19,170 bases of DNA from Pirellulales bacterium (GTDB lineage Bacteria > Planctomycetota > Planctomycetia > Pirellulales > Thermoguttaceae). Below, one piece after another: positions 7,223-15,067 of this stretch. Below the pieces are notes generated by a model. The model was not told the origin of the DNA. It made no database searches and saw only the letters and a program-made list of their open reading frames with translations. Position numbers and translations under genes: made by a program. The stretch's first letter is position 1. The number at the start of each line of letters is the position of its first letter. Location of the stretch: assembly GCA_030617125.1 (NCBI GenBank), contig JAUWWA010000001.1:1-19170 (forward strand), in the 5' to 3' direction.

Positions 7223-10203
7223 GTTACGATCAACTCCTCACCCGGCGTAGTCAGCAGTCGGGCAATCTCGGGCATCAGCCCGTACGACAATGCCAACAAC
7301 TTGATCGGATGGGTCGTCGGCTTCGTTGTCCCCTGTTCCATTTGCATCTTGCAGGCGCAGCACTCGGTGACGCCGCCCTGGATCGTGGGATCTCTCAACC
7401 GGGAGATCAGTCTCCAGCCGACGCGGAGGCTGGTGCGGTAGTTAGCTCGCTTGATGCCGAACGTGCCCGCCATGCCCGAGCATCCTTCTTCGAGGTGCAG
7501 CACGCGCAGCCCCGGAATCAATCCCAGCAGGTTTTCGCCGGGCGAGCCGACTTCGAGCGCCTTCAGGCGGCAAGGTTGATGATACCCCAACGTCGCGTTG
7601 ATCGGCTTGAAATCGAGTTGCAGCTTCCCCATGATGTGCATTTTCCACAGGTAGCTGCACGCCGGGGTGCTGTTCTTGGCGACCAGCACGGCGTCGTCGT
7701 CGTCGATCAACTGCGGATATTCGTGCGCCAGGCACAGCGCGGCCGACGGCTCGGTCGCCACAACGTGATATCCTTGCCGAACCGATTCGGCCAGCAGGGC
7801 GATATTGTGGGCAGCCAGCCGCCGGGCGTACTCCAGCGCTCCACAGGTGATCGCCGGCATCCCGGAAGGTTTCTGCCGCAATGGAACGTACATCGCCACG
7901 CCGTTGTGCTCCAGCACGGCCGTCAGGGCCATAGCCAATTGCGGATCGTGATAGTTGGCGTACACGTCGACGAAGTAAGCGACCTTCTGCCCGTTGCGTC
8001 GCTCCGGGCGTGTAAGTCGTCGCTTAGCCGCCCGGCGAATGAACGACCGAGACGTTACGCGGGGGAGTTTCCGACCCTGGGCGATCCCCATTGTTTTTTC
8101 CATCAGCCACCGCATCTGGCGATTATGCAGCGCCCAATTCGTCACCGGAGCGATCAGGCCGCCAAGCGCGCTGAAACGATCGATGCGCGTCATTACCCAG
8201 TCGGCCGGCCGTAAGCCGTTGGAACTGACGTACGCGCCCTTGCCTTCGCGCATCAACCTGGGCACATCGACGCCCGCGGGGCACTCCAGCCGGCACATGT
8301 GGCAATGAATGCACAGGTCGGCCACGGCTTTGAACTCGTCATTGATGAGCGTATCGAGCCCGATACGCCCCGTCAGCACTCCGCCGATCAGATTAACCTT
8401 CGCGCGAGGCGAGGACTCCTCGCTCGGCGAGCAGCGCAAGATCGGACACATCCGGGAGTCGGGCGCCTGGGTGCGGCACCGGCCACACCGGTTGCACTGC
8501 ATCACGGCGTCGGAAACCTGCGCCGGGTCCCAATGGAATTGCAGTTCGACCAGATCGCGCATCTTCGGCGATCCCCCTTCGACATCGTGCGTTGGGGTCA
8601 CTTTCGGCGGGCCGGCGATCGGCGGACGCAAATGGCGCGTCAACAGGTTGGGATCGTCGCCAACGATCTTACCCGGGTTAAGGATGTTCTGCGGATCGAA
8701 AATCTCCTTCACGTGGCGGAATATCTCGAACAGCGGTCCGACCTGGCGGCGAATGAACGGCGTCCGGCTCAGCCCACACGCGTGCTCGCCGGTGATCGTC
8801 CCGCCGGCGTCGAACACTTCCCGGTAAAGTTCCTCGGCCAGGTGGCGCATTCGCCGTATGTCGTCTGCGTCGGCCAGGTTCAGAAACGGCTGGATGTGGA
8901 TTTCGCCCTGCCCGGCGTGGCAGAACAGCGATGTGGTAACCTCCCAACGCTTCAACACGTTCTGCATCCGCACCAGGAAGTCGGGCAAGGCCTCCGGCGG
9001 GACCGCCATGTCTTCCACGACCGGCACCGGGCGGCTCGGACCCTTCAGTGGGTACGACGCCGGACTCACCTTGTTCGACAGGCGCCAGAACAACTCCGTC
9101 TCGTCCGGATCGAACGCCTGCCGGGCGCCAAACGCCAGTCGGTCGCGGCGCCAGATCTCGTCGACGAGTTGCTTCAAGGCGTCGCGAACCTCGAACGCCT
9201 CGTCCCCCTCCTGCTCGACGAGCAACACGGCTTCCGTCTCGGAGGGGATGAGCAGGTCGAAGCGGACTTCGGTCTCCCGGGCGAAACTGATATGCCGACG
9301 GTCCATCAAGTCGCACGCGGACGGTTGCCAAGACAACATCTGAATTGCCGCCCGAGACGCCTTCTCCAGGCTGTCGAACAGCAGCAACACCACACCGCGA
9401 TGCCTCGGCAACGGCTGCGTGGCCAACTCGGCTTCCGTGATCAACGCCAACGTCCCCTCCGAACCGACCAGCAGCCGGCCGAAATCGAGATGATCGTCCT
9501 CGAGCACTCCCGAAAGGTTGTACCCGCACCGGCTCATCGGACACTTTGAACGGTGCTGTCGGATCAAGTCCGCGTGCTCCGCCAACAGCGCGGCCAGCCG
9601 GCGAGTTAGTTCGCGTTTGCGCGGGTGAGGGTACAACACGGTCCCGTCGGTGAGCGGCTCGCGGCCGACTTCCAGCAACTCGCCGTCGGCAGTGACCACT
9701 TGGAGACGCCGAACGTGGCGCCGGGCCGATCCATACCGCAGCCATCGGCTGCCGGCGGCGTCCACCGCAATGACGCTGCCCATGGTTGTCACGGCGCTGT
9801 TGGCCGGATCGGGGCCGAAAATCCGTCCCTGCTTTCGCAGTTGAGCATTGAGCCGCTCGTGGACCACGCCCGGCTGAACGCGAACCGTCTCGGCATCGAC
9901 ACGCACCACGCGCCGTAGATATCTTGAAAAGTCGATCACTAGTCCCGGCCCGAGCGATTCCCCGGCGACGCCCGTGCCGGCGCCTCGGGCGTGAATAGGA
10001 ATTTCCTTCTCGGCGGCGTAGCGGACGCAAGCGACTACGTCGGCGGTCGAGCGCGGCCGGACCACCACCAGGGGCCGGATTTCGTGGATGCTTGCATCGC
10101 TGGCGTAGAGTTGTACGAAGACGTCGTCGCAGCGCACCTCTCCGGCGATCAACCCCCGCAGATCATCCAATACGATTTCGCGCTGCTGCTCGAGTTGGGC
10201 CAT
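7219..10203 (-). CDS. FAD-linked oxidase fused to Fe-S/CCG dehydrogenase (GlcD-GlpC/YdiJ-type)
   Basis: A 994-residue fusion flavoprotein. Residues about 35-270 form the PCMH-type FAD domain (RGAGTGVAGESLG; GPDPANSAVTTMGSV; GSEGTLALITEAEL). About 290-530 is the FAD-linked oxidase C-terminal domain. Two 4Fe-4S sites follow: CNRCGRC...MCP near 566 and CIHCHMCRLECP near 628. The C-terminal third carries cysteine-rich CCG-type elements (GYHQPCRLKALE about 870, EEGCSGMAG about 905, CCACKMQ about 950). Such proteins oxidise 2-hydroxy acids such as D-lactate or 2-hydroxyglutarate and pass electrons to a membrane carrier. The substrate is not identifiable here. ATG 10203 is chosen over an upstream TTG at 10239, because that TTG sits inside the apparent -35 box. 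It is first in the operon with the MoaD-like and radical SAM genes. Confidence 0.88.
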   Translation of the reverse strand: MAQLEQQREIVLDDLRGLIAGEVRCDDVFVQLYASDASIHEIRPLVVVRPRSTADVVACVRYAAEKEIPIHARGAGTGVAGESLGPGLVIDFSRYLRRVVRVDAETVRVQPGVVHERLNAQLRKQGRIFGPDPANSAVTTMGSVIAVDAAGSRWLRYGSARRHVRRLQVVTADGELLEVGREPLTDGTVLYPHPRKRELTRRLAALLAEHADLIRQHRSKCPMSRCGYNLSGVLEDDHLDFGRLLVGSEGTLALITEAELATQPLPRHRGVVLLLFDSLEKASRAAIQMLSWQPSACDLMDRRHISFARETEVRFDLLIPSETEAVLLVEQEGDEAFEVRDALKQLVDEIWRRDRLAFGARQAFDPDETELFWRLSNKVSPASYPLKGPSRPVPVVEDMAVPPEALPDFLVRMQNVLKRWEVTTSLFCHAGQGEIHIQPFLNLADADDIRRMRHLAEELYREVFDAGGTITGEHACGLSRTPFIRRQVGPLFEIFRHVKEIFDPQNILNPGKIVGDDPNLLTRHLRPPIAGPPKVTPTHDVEGGSPKMRDLVELQFHWDPAQVSDAVMQCNRCGRCRTQAPDSRMCPILRCSPSEESSPRAKVNLIGGVLTGRIGLDTLINDEFKAVADLCIHCHMCRLECPAGVDVPRLMREGKGAYVSSNGLRPADWVMTRIDRFSALGGLIAPVTNWALHNRQMRWLMEKTMGIAQGRKLPRVTSRSFIRRAAKRRLTRPERRNGQKVAYFVDVYANYHDPQLAMALTAVLEHNGVAMYVPLRQKPSGMPAITCGALEYARRLAAHNIALLAESVRQGYHVVATEPSAALCLAHEYPQLIDDDDAVLVAKNSTPACSYLWKMHIMGKLQLDFKPINATLGYHQPCRLKALEVGSPGENLLGLIPGLRVLHLEEGCSGMAGTFGIKRANYRTSLRVGWRLISRLRDPTIQGGVTECCACKMQMEQGTTKPTTHPIKLLALSYGLMPEIARLLTTPGEELIVT

Positions 10204-10210
10204 GTGGCCT

Positions 10211-10239
10211 ATCCTAGGACGCCCTCGACAGCCGGTCAA
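10211..10239 (-). promoter_or_regulatory. Promoter directly abutting the FAD/Fe-S gene
   Basis: On the minus strand: TTGACC (10234-10239), a 17-nt spacer, and TAGGAT (10211-10216). The -35 matches at 5 of 6 and the -10 at 4 of 6. The predicted start, 10204, is one base before the ATG at 10203, so the transcript would be essentially leaderless. An alternative reading uses the AGGA within the -10 as a ribosome site on a longer transcript coming from the Lon-domain gene. Confidence 0.45.
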
Positions 10240-10280
10240 CCCATCATAAAGTCGCGACCGGTGATCGCGGCCTTATGGGG

Positions 10281-10988
10281 TTAGTTCGCACTGAACTGTG
10301 GTGGAAACGCGATTGCACCCGACTTGCCCGCAGCGCACTCGACCGCGGCTGCCGAAAGGTGGCTCAGCAGCATTTCCGCGCGGCGATGCACGTCGAGTTG
10401 GGCCAACAGCCCCTCCTTGTCGCGCAGGTCGATGTCGAGCATGTAGCTAATCACGTCGGTCAACACACCCAAGGAGATATCGGAGCCGAGGAGTTGGTCC
10501 AGTTGTTCCCGGGCTTCCGGCAACAAGGGAAGGACTCGGAGAAGGGCATCGTGGAGTTCGCGCTGGAGACGGCTCCGCCGGGCAGCCTGCTCGGAAGGGA
10601 AGTACTCCTCGCACAGTTCGACTTTCGCCTGCCGGAACCCGCGTCTGGGCTCCAACTCTCGCACGAGCCGGACCCGCCGCAGCCCCAGCAGCAGCACGTT
10701 GTAGGTGCAGTCTTCGAGGCGGCAATATGTGGCAATGCGTCCGAGACAAGCAACAGGATACAGGAGCGGCCGGCCTTCGTAGTCGCCCTCCCAGCCCGGC
10801 TCGAGCACGGCCATGGCAATCAGTCGGTCGCCCCGCAACGCGTCTTCGAGCAGTTTGCGGTAGCGCGGCTCGAAAATGTGCAGCGGCTGCATGACGTGCG
10901 GGAACAGAACCAGGTTGGGCAAGGGAAACAGCCGTGCGATTCCCGAAAAATCCTCGAAACAAAACGGCGGGGTCTCAAAGGTCGACAT
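10281..10988 (-). CDS. Lon protease N-terminal (LON substrate-binding) domain protein
   Basis: A 235-residue stand-alone LON substrate-binding domain. The start of the core, ARLFPLPNLVLFPHVMQPLHIFEPRYR, is the family hallmark, and LLYPVACLGRIATY and RRVRLVRELEP continue it. The C-terminal ~80 residues are helical (LDQLLGSDISLGVLTDVISYML), as in the helical part of Lon N-domains. There is no AAA or protease domain, so it is not itself a protease; such proteins are thought to bind unfolded proteins or modulate proteolysis, but the role is not established. ATG 10988 has an AGGA ribosome site ten bases upstream. The FAD/Fe-S gene follows after 77 nt and may be partly co-transcribed. It is divergent from nth. 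Confidence 0.85.
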   Translation of the reverse strand: MSTFETPPFCFEDFSGIARLFPLPNLVLFPHVMQPLHIFEPRYRKLLEDALRGDRLIAMAVLEPGWEGDYEGRPLLYPVACLGRIATYCRLEDCTYNVLLLGLRRVRLVRELEPRRGFRQAKVELCEEYFPSEQAARRSRLQRELHDALLRVLPLLPEAREQLDQLLGSDISLGVLTDVISYMLDIDLRDKEGLLAQLDVHRRAEMLLSHLSAAAVECAAGKSGAIAFPPQFSAN

Positions 10989-11070
10989 GGTTTCGGGTTC
11001 CTATTTCGTTGCTGTTACGATGAATACTTCGTCGCGTGAACCGGTTTGGCCACCGCGTCCACGCGGCGCC

Positions 11071-11099
11071 GTTTCTGCGGTGTGTTCCGCAACAGAAAC
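11071..11099. other. Inverted repeat in the Lon-domain gene leader
   Basis: GTTTCTG (11071-11077) pairs with CAGAAAC (11093-11099), with an inner CGG/CCG pairing separated by a 3-nt bulge. A second short inverted repeat, CCGCGT-CC-ACGCGG (11053-11066), lies beside it. Both fall between the proposed minus-strand promoter at 11144-11173 and the Lon-domain start, so they would be in its 5' leader. No U-tract follows on either strand, so this is not an intrinsic terminator. Confidence 0.4.
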
Positions 11100-11143
11100 C
11101 ATTTCTATCCCTTGAGGATGCCACACTACCCTCGCCTGAGAGA

Positions 11144-11173
11144 ATTATAGGCTTTTTGGGCTCGCTAGACCAA
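11144..11173 (-). promoter_or_regulatory. Possible promoter of the Lon-domain gene
   Basis: On the minus strand a perfect TATAAT (11144-11149) lies 18 nt downstream of TTGGTC (11168-11173). The predicted start near 11137 gives a leader of about 150 nt that includes the inverted repeats at 11053-11099. The -35 is weak beyond its TTG. Confidence 0.4.
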
Positions 11174-11198
11174 TATCTTTTCCAACCCCCCGACAGGC

Positions 11199-11227
11199 TT
11201 GACACTCCGGCGTCGGCTCCCGAGAAT
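11199..11227 (+). promoter_or_regulatory. Promoter of the nth-dcd unit
   Basis: A perfect TTGACA (11199-11204), a 17-nt spacer, and GAGAAT (11222-11227, 4 of 6). The predicted start near 11234 gives a leader of about 51 nt. That leader contains a G-run segment (11254-11276) similar in style, on the opposite strand, to the C-run tract at 1732-1811. Confidence 0.5.
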
Positions 11228-11284
11228 GGTGTCTGCGTGCTGGTGAAGAATTTGGGGTAGAGGGTTCAGGGCTGAGGTCTCGCC

Positions 11285-11935
11285 ATGGCCGCCACCGCCG
11301 ATGCGAAACGCCACGCCGTCGAGGTGGTCCGGCGTCTACGCAGGGAGTACCCCGACGCAGTCTGCTCGCTCGGCCATCGGACCCCGCTGGAGCTGCTGGT
11401 GGCCACGATCCTTTCGGCCCAGTGCACCGACAAGCGGGTAAACCTGGTCACGCCGGAGCTTTTCCGGAAGTACCGCAGCGCGGCAGACTACGTCCGTGTC
11501 CCGCAATCGGAGTTCGAACGGGACATCCAGAGCACCGGCTTCTTCCGCAACAAAGCGAAGAACATCAAGGGTTGTTGTCAAGTTCTGGTGGAACAGTATG
11601 ATGGGGAGGGTCCCAACGGGATGGACAAGTTGGTCGAACTGCCCGGCATCGGGCGGAAAACGGCCAACGTGGTTCTGGGGACCGCGTTCGGCGTGGCTTC
11701 GGGCATAGTGGTGGACACCCACGTGGGACGCATCAGCCGCCGCCTGGGACTCTCCGAGCACAAGAACCCCGAGAAGATCGAACAAGACCTCATGACGCTG
11801 GTCCCTAAGCAGGATTGGATTGCCCTGAGCCACCAAATGATCCGGCACGGCCGCCGCTATTGCACCGCGCGGAAGCCCAAGTGCGACGAGTGTCCGCTGG
11901 CCGACGTCAGCCCCCGGCTGGGTGTCGAAACCTAA
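11285..11935 (+). CDS. nth: Endonuclease III (DNA glycosylase/AP lyase)
   Basis: A 216-residue base-excision-repair enzyme that removes oxidised pyrimidines and cleaves AP sites. The helix-hairpin-helix reads LPGIGRKTANVV with catalytic Lys125, and catalytic Asp144 is in VVDTHVGR. The C-terminal 4Fe-4S loop reads Cys193-X6-Cys200-X2-Cys203-X5-Ser209: the fourth ligand, cysteine in E. coli Nth, is serine here (codon AGC, one base from TGC). The start at 11285 follows an in-frame TGA at 11273-11275, so it cannot extend further upstream. Length matches the family (about 211-220). dcd follows 55 nt downstream on the same strand, probably co-transcribed. Enzyme identity is secure; the state of the cluster is uncertain. 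Confidence 0.95.
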   Translation: MAATADAKRHAVEVVRRLRREYPDAVCSLGHRTPLELLVATILSAQCTDKRVNLVTPELFRKYRSAADYVRVPQSEFERDIQSTGFFRNKAKNIKGCCQVLVEQYDGEGPNGMDKLVELPGIGRKTANVVLGTAFGVASGIVVDTHVGRISRRLGLSEHKNPEKIEQDLMTLVPKQDWIALSHQMIRHGRRYCTARKPKCDECPLADVSPRLGVET

Positions 11936-11990
11936 GCCGCTTACGACTTCACACTTGGCGATTGGTCAATCATCATTCATCAACGTCACC

Positions 11991-12569
11991 ATGATTCTAT
12001 CCGGTCACGAAATCAAGGAGCAGTTGGGCGGGAACATCGTCATCGACCCGTTCGACGAGTCGCAGCTCAACCCGAACAGCTACAACCTGTCGTTGCACGA
12101 CGAGTTGATCGTCTACGAAGAGGTCGTGCTGGACATGCGGAAGGCGAACCGCGTGCGGCGCATCGCGATCCCGCCCGAGGGGTTCGTCTTGCACGCCAAT
12201 CAACTCTACCTGGGCCGGACCGCCGAACGGACCGAAACACACAACCTCGTGCCGATGATCGAGGGCCGATCGTCGGTCGGGCGGCTGGGGCTGTTCGTGC
12301 ACGTGACGGCCGGGTTCGGCGACGTCGGCTTCTGCGGCTATTGGACGTTGGAGATGTTCGCCGTCCACCCGGTCCGCATCTATGCCGGCGTGCCCATCTG
12401 CCAGATCTTCTATCACGACATCCGCGGCAGCTTCGACGCGTACGCCAGCGACAAGTATCAGCACAACACCGACATCCAGCCGAGCCTGCTGTTCAAGGAA
12501 CTCGACCCGGAAAGCGCCAAAGACCCGCAGATGAAGCTCCCGTTCGGCATCGAACGGTCGCATCGGTAG
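11991..12569 (+). CDS. dcd: dCTP deaminase
   Basis: A 192-residue dCTP deaminase that converts dCTP to dUTP for thymidylate synthesis, perhaps with dUTPase activity as in some homologues. It starts MILSGHEIKEQL, the usual N-terminus of the family. Near residues 91-95 and on there is EGRSSVGRLGLFVHVTAGFGDVGFCGYWTLEMF: the GRSSxGRLG nucleotide loop and the Glu of the TLE motif, the general base in E. coli Dcd. The usual Pro/Ala before Gly-Phe is Val here. ATG 11991 is preferred over an in-frame ATG at 11922, which would add 23 unrelated residues and overlap nth. Placement after nth links uracil/dUTP supply with base-excision repair. Confidence 0.92.
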   Translation: MILSGHEIKEQLGGNIVIDPFDESQLNPNSYNLSLHDELIVYEEVVLDMRKANRVRRIAIPPEGFVLHANQLYLGRTAERTETHNLVPMIEGRSSVGRLGLFVHVTAGFGDVGFCGYWTLEMFAVHPVRIYAGVPICQIFYHDIRGSFDAYASDKYQHNTDIQPSLLFKELDPESAKDPQMKLPFGIERSHR

Positions 12570-12601
12570 CGCCGTGTGGCCCGGCGGCACGTGCACGAGT
12601 A

Positions 12602-12630
12602 TTGAAGACGGGGGACCGCTCGGCTATACT
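12602..12630 (+). promoter_or_regulatory. Promoter fused to the mntA start
   Basis: TTGAAG (12602-12607), a 17-nt spacer, and TATACT (12625-12630; 5 of 6). The usual distance of seven bases from the -10 places transcription initiation at 12637, exactly the A of the nucleotidyltransferase ATG, so a leaderless mRNA is predicted. There is no Shine-Dalgarno sequence in between. Confidence 0.6.
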
Positions 12631-12636
12631 TGAGAT

Positions 12637-12993
12637 ATGATCGATCCGTGTGACATCCAGCGCGTTGCGACTCGAATGGGGCAGGCAGCCGATGCCGAGC
12701 GTGTCATCCTGTTCGGGTCGCACGCCCGTGGCGATGCCGACAGAACCAGCGACGTCGACCTGCTGATCATTGCCCAGAGCAATCTACCCAGGTTCAAGCG
12801 CACACGGGAACTCTACAGCCTGCTGCGACCCTACCCGTTCGCAATGGACCTGATCGTATACACACCGGAGGAAGTGGAGCGAGCCAAGAAGTCCCCCGTA
12901 TCGTTCGTATCAACCGTACTGCGCGAAGGCAAGACGTTGTATGTCCGAAGAAATGCAGATTGCAAAGCAGTGGCTGGCCAAAGCCACAAATGA
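12637..12993 (+). CDS. mntA: Minimal nucleotidyltransferase (MntA-like antitoxin)
   Basis: A 118-residue MNT nucleotidyltransferase. The signature G27-S28-X10-D39-X-D41 is exact (FGSHARGDADRTSDVDLLI), and Asp71 in AMDLIVYT supplies the third metal ligand, so the active site looks complete. In characterised MntA-HepT pairs MntA modifies the HEPN toxin with AMP and so neutralises it. The HEPN gene follows and overlaps the 3' end by 53 nt. The module looks lower in GC than nth/dcd and may be acquired, though I have not computed this. Its promoter predicts a leaderless transcript. The MNT family is certain; the antitoxin role is inferred from pairing. Confidence 0.85.
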   Translation: MIDPCDIQRVATRMGQAADAERVILFGSHARGDADRTSDVDLLIIAQSNLPRFKRTRELYSLLRPYPFAMDLIVYTPEEVERAKKSPVSFVSTVLREGKTLYVRRNADCKAVAGQSHK

Positions 12994-13357
12994 TCTGCTC
13001 AACGCAGACAATAACCTCGCAGCGGAACTCGTTCCCTACGACACCGTTTGCTTTCATTGCCAACAAGCGGCGGAGAAACTGCTCAAGGCGTATCTCGTGG
13101 GCAGCGGGCAATCGGCCCCCCGCACTCACGACCTTCTCCTGATTCTTGAGGCGGTGTTGGCCCTTGACAACACCGCGGAAATGTTGCGAGATGTGCTTGC
13201 AGCACTCATGCCCTATGCTATTGAAATTCGCTATCCCGACGACTGGTGCACGCCTTCTGTAGATGATGCTGTAGAAGCACGCAACGCGGCCGGAAAGGTC
13301 CTGACTTGGCTTGAGAGTGCCATGCCGCCGATCTTCTCAGAGCCTGAAGGCCACTGA
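12941..13357 (+). CDS. HEPN-domain protein (HepT-like partner of MntA)
   Basis: A 138-residue all-helical HEPN protein. Recognisable parts are the N-terminal AKQWLAKATNDLLNADNNL helix, CFHCQQAAEKLLKAYLV, APRTHDLLLILEAVL, and the C-terminal IEIRYPDDW. This is the HEPN branch (PF05168-type) that pairs with MNT proteins. The RNase-type R-X4-6-H motif is not present: the only close Arg/His pair is Arg-Thr-His in RTHDL, and RYPD replaces the usual C-terminal motif. Toxicity by RNA cleavage is therefore uncertain. ATG 12941 gives a 53-nt overlap with mntA; an in-frame ATG at 12953 would shorten this to 41 nt. It converges on the AAA+ ATPase gene with 20 nt between stops. Confidence 0.8.
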   Translation: MSEEMQIAKQWLAKATNDLLNADNNLAAELVPYDTVCFHCQQAAEKLLKAYLVGSGQSAPRTHDLLLILEAVLALDNTAEMLRDVLAALMPYAIEIRYPDDWCTPSVDDAVEARNAAGKVLTWLESAMPPIFSEPEGH

Positions 13358-13377
13358 AGTGCAAACGACTCGGCCTA

Positions 13378-14871
13378 CTACATCACCGCAAAGTAAATAT
13401 CCACCGCCTTGTTGAAGTACTCGTTGGTCAACTCCGGCGGGCAGTCGTGATACTTGCAGTAGCTGCGGATTTGAAGCAGCAGGTCGCGGGGCTGGCAGAA
13501 GCGGAACGGGCGGCCCGCCTTCTTGTAGTGGGTCTTGATCAGGTAGTCGATCGGTTCGGGGCGATACTCCACACCCAACCGATCCGCCATCATTTCAAAC
13601 AGGTGATGAAACTCTTCTTCGGTCGGGTCGATCACCTCGATCTTGTAGGGAATCCGACGCAGAAACGCCTCGTCGACCAGTTCCCGCGGCTCCAGGTTCG
13701 TCGAGAAGATCACCAATTGATCGAATGGCACCTGGATCTTCTTGCCGTTGGGCAGGCCGAGAAAATCGTACCGCTGTTCCAACGGCACGATCCACCGGTT
13801 GAGCAACTCATCGATCTGCATCCGCTGGCGGCCGAAATCGTCGATCACCAGCGTGCCGCAGTTGCTCTTCAGTTGTAGCGGCGCTTCGCTGATGCCGGTC
13901 GAGGTGTTCATGGTCACTTCGAGTTGCGACATGGTCAGCTCGCCGCCGGCGATGATCGTGGGCCGGCGAATTCGGACCCAACGCCTGTCGATTATTCGTT
14001 GGTCGAGCAGCCCGCCGCCCGATTCAACCGGCGCCTCCTCGTGATTGATCGGGTCGAACACGCGGAGAATCTCGCCGTCGATGCCGATCGCCCGCGGAAT
14101 CCATATATGCTTGCCGAAGGCGGCCGTGACCCGTTCGGCAATGCTCGTCTTGCCGTTGCCCGGCGGGCCGAACAAGAACAACCCCCGGCCGGAATTGATC
14201 GCCGGTCCCAGCCGATCGAGCATCCGCTTGTTCAGCAGGAGGTCGCCGAACGCACGGTGGAGGTCTTCGACGGTCGGGTGCTGCCCGCAAAGCGACTGGG
14301 CGCCGATGCTCTCGACGTAGTCACTTAGCGAAACGGGAGCGGAACCGAAGTACGTGCAATGTTGTGCGTGCCGCCGCCCTCGTTCGCGTCCCGTGTCGGT
14401 CAACTGGTACCGATAATCGTTCATCGGTGCGTCGCCACGATGACCGACGAGCTGCTCGTTCTTCATGTCGCGCAGCAGTTCGTCGACAAGCACGAAGGGG
14501 AGCTTGATCTGCTCGGCAATGTCACGGCCGGAGGCGTCGCCGCGAGCCACGAGGAACTTCAGGATCAGCGCCTCGACCTCGCTGTCGGTCAGGCCGGCTT
14601 CGAAGAACGATTCCGACTCGATCGGGACGAATGTATCCGCCAGCTCGGGGCGCCCATCGGCCGGTGAGGTTGTGTCGGAAACGTCGCCCGGCTCGGGGCC
14701 CGCCCCGGCCGCCATGTCGTTGATCCGCTCCAGCAGGGTGTCGAGCTTATCGCTCTGGGCGTCGTGGTCCGGTTGCGAAGCGGCGACCGCCGCGTACGGA
14801 TCAGATCCGTCGCCTTGGGTGGCGGCTCCGGCAAGGCGCGCCAGCAGATTCCCGTCGTTCGAGTCGGCCAT
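13378..14871 (-). CDS. AAA+ ATPase with N-terminal winged helix, function unknown
   Basis: A 497-residue cytoplasmic ATPase. Residues 1-85 are low-complexity and acidic. About 92-165 form a winged-helix-like domain ([30 protein letters not shown]...[13 protein letters not shown]). The AAA+ module has Walker [10 protein letters not shown] (235-243), Walker B LVIDDFG with Asp344-Asp345, sensor-1 FSTNLEP (about 389-395) and FLRRIPYK as arginine finger (Arg405/Arg406). The family is the one often labelled 'ATPase with chaperone activity', with the recurrent segments SYRY-LTDxGRERA, [21 protein letters not shown] and [16 protein letters not shown]. No function is established. ATG 14871 is chosen; a GTG at 14907 would add 12 residues. 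It stands alone, convergent with the HEPN gene. The 196 nt upstream holds no recognisable promoter. Confidence 0.88.
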   Translation of the reverse strand: MADSNDGNLLARLAGAATQGDGSDPYAAVAASQPDHDAQSDKLDTLLERINDMAAGAGPEPGDVSDTTSPADGRPELADTFVPIESESFFEAGLTDSEVEALILKFLVARGDASGRDIAEQIKLPFVLVDELLRDMKNEQLVGHRGDAPMNDYRYQLTDTGRERGRRHAQHCTYFGSAPVSLSDYVESIGAQSLCGQHPTVEDLHRAFGDLLLNKRMLDRLGPAINSGRGLFLFGPPGNGKTSIAERVTAAFGKHIWIPRAIGIDGEILRVFDPINHEEAPVESGGGLLDQRIIDRRWVRIRRPTIIAGGELTMSQLEVTMNTSTGISEAPLQLKSNCGTLVIDDFGRQRMQIDELLNRWIVPLEQRYDFLGLPNGKKIQVPFDQLVIFSTNLEPRELVDEAFLRRIPYKIEVIDPTEEEFHHLFEMMADRLGVEYRPEPIDYLIKTHYKKAGRPFRFCQPRDLLLQIRSYCKYHDCPPELTNEYFNKAVDIYFAVM

Positions 14872-15067
14872 GGGTTGCCCGAGGTTGGCTGGAGAACGGT
14901 TCAACACAAAAAACGTTGTTCAAGGCAAACCTAGCTTTTTTCCGGCCGTGATGCATCGAATTGGCGCGCCGGATTTGCCGGACTGATCGGTGGCAACGAT
15001 TATGCAACCACGTGGTAGCGAAACAGGACCCGGTCGGCGTGACCAACAGTCGCGGTTCAATGAGAGC

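Noticed and set aside
7021..8214. 397-residue plus-strand open frame
   Set aside because: It is antisense to the MoaD-like and FAD/Fe-S genes and low-complexity in composition.
8299..9549. 416-residue plus-strand open frame
   Set aside because: It lies entirely opposite the FAD/Fe-S gene, is Arg/Gln/His-rich, and shows no family features.
11513..11525. GTTCGAA-type T-loop-like sequence suggesting a tRNA
   Set aside because: It is inside the nth coding frame and there is no cloverleaf around it.
11922..11990. Upstream ATG extending dcd by 23 residues
   Set aside because: It overlaps nth by 14 nt and the added residues do not belong to the family, whose N-terminus is at MILSGHE.
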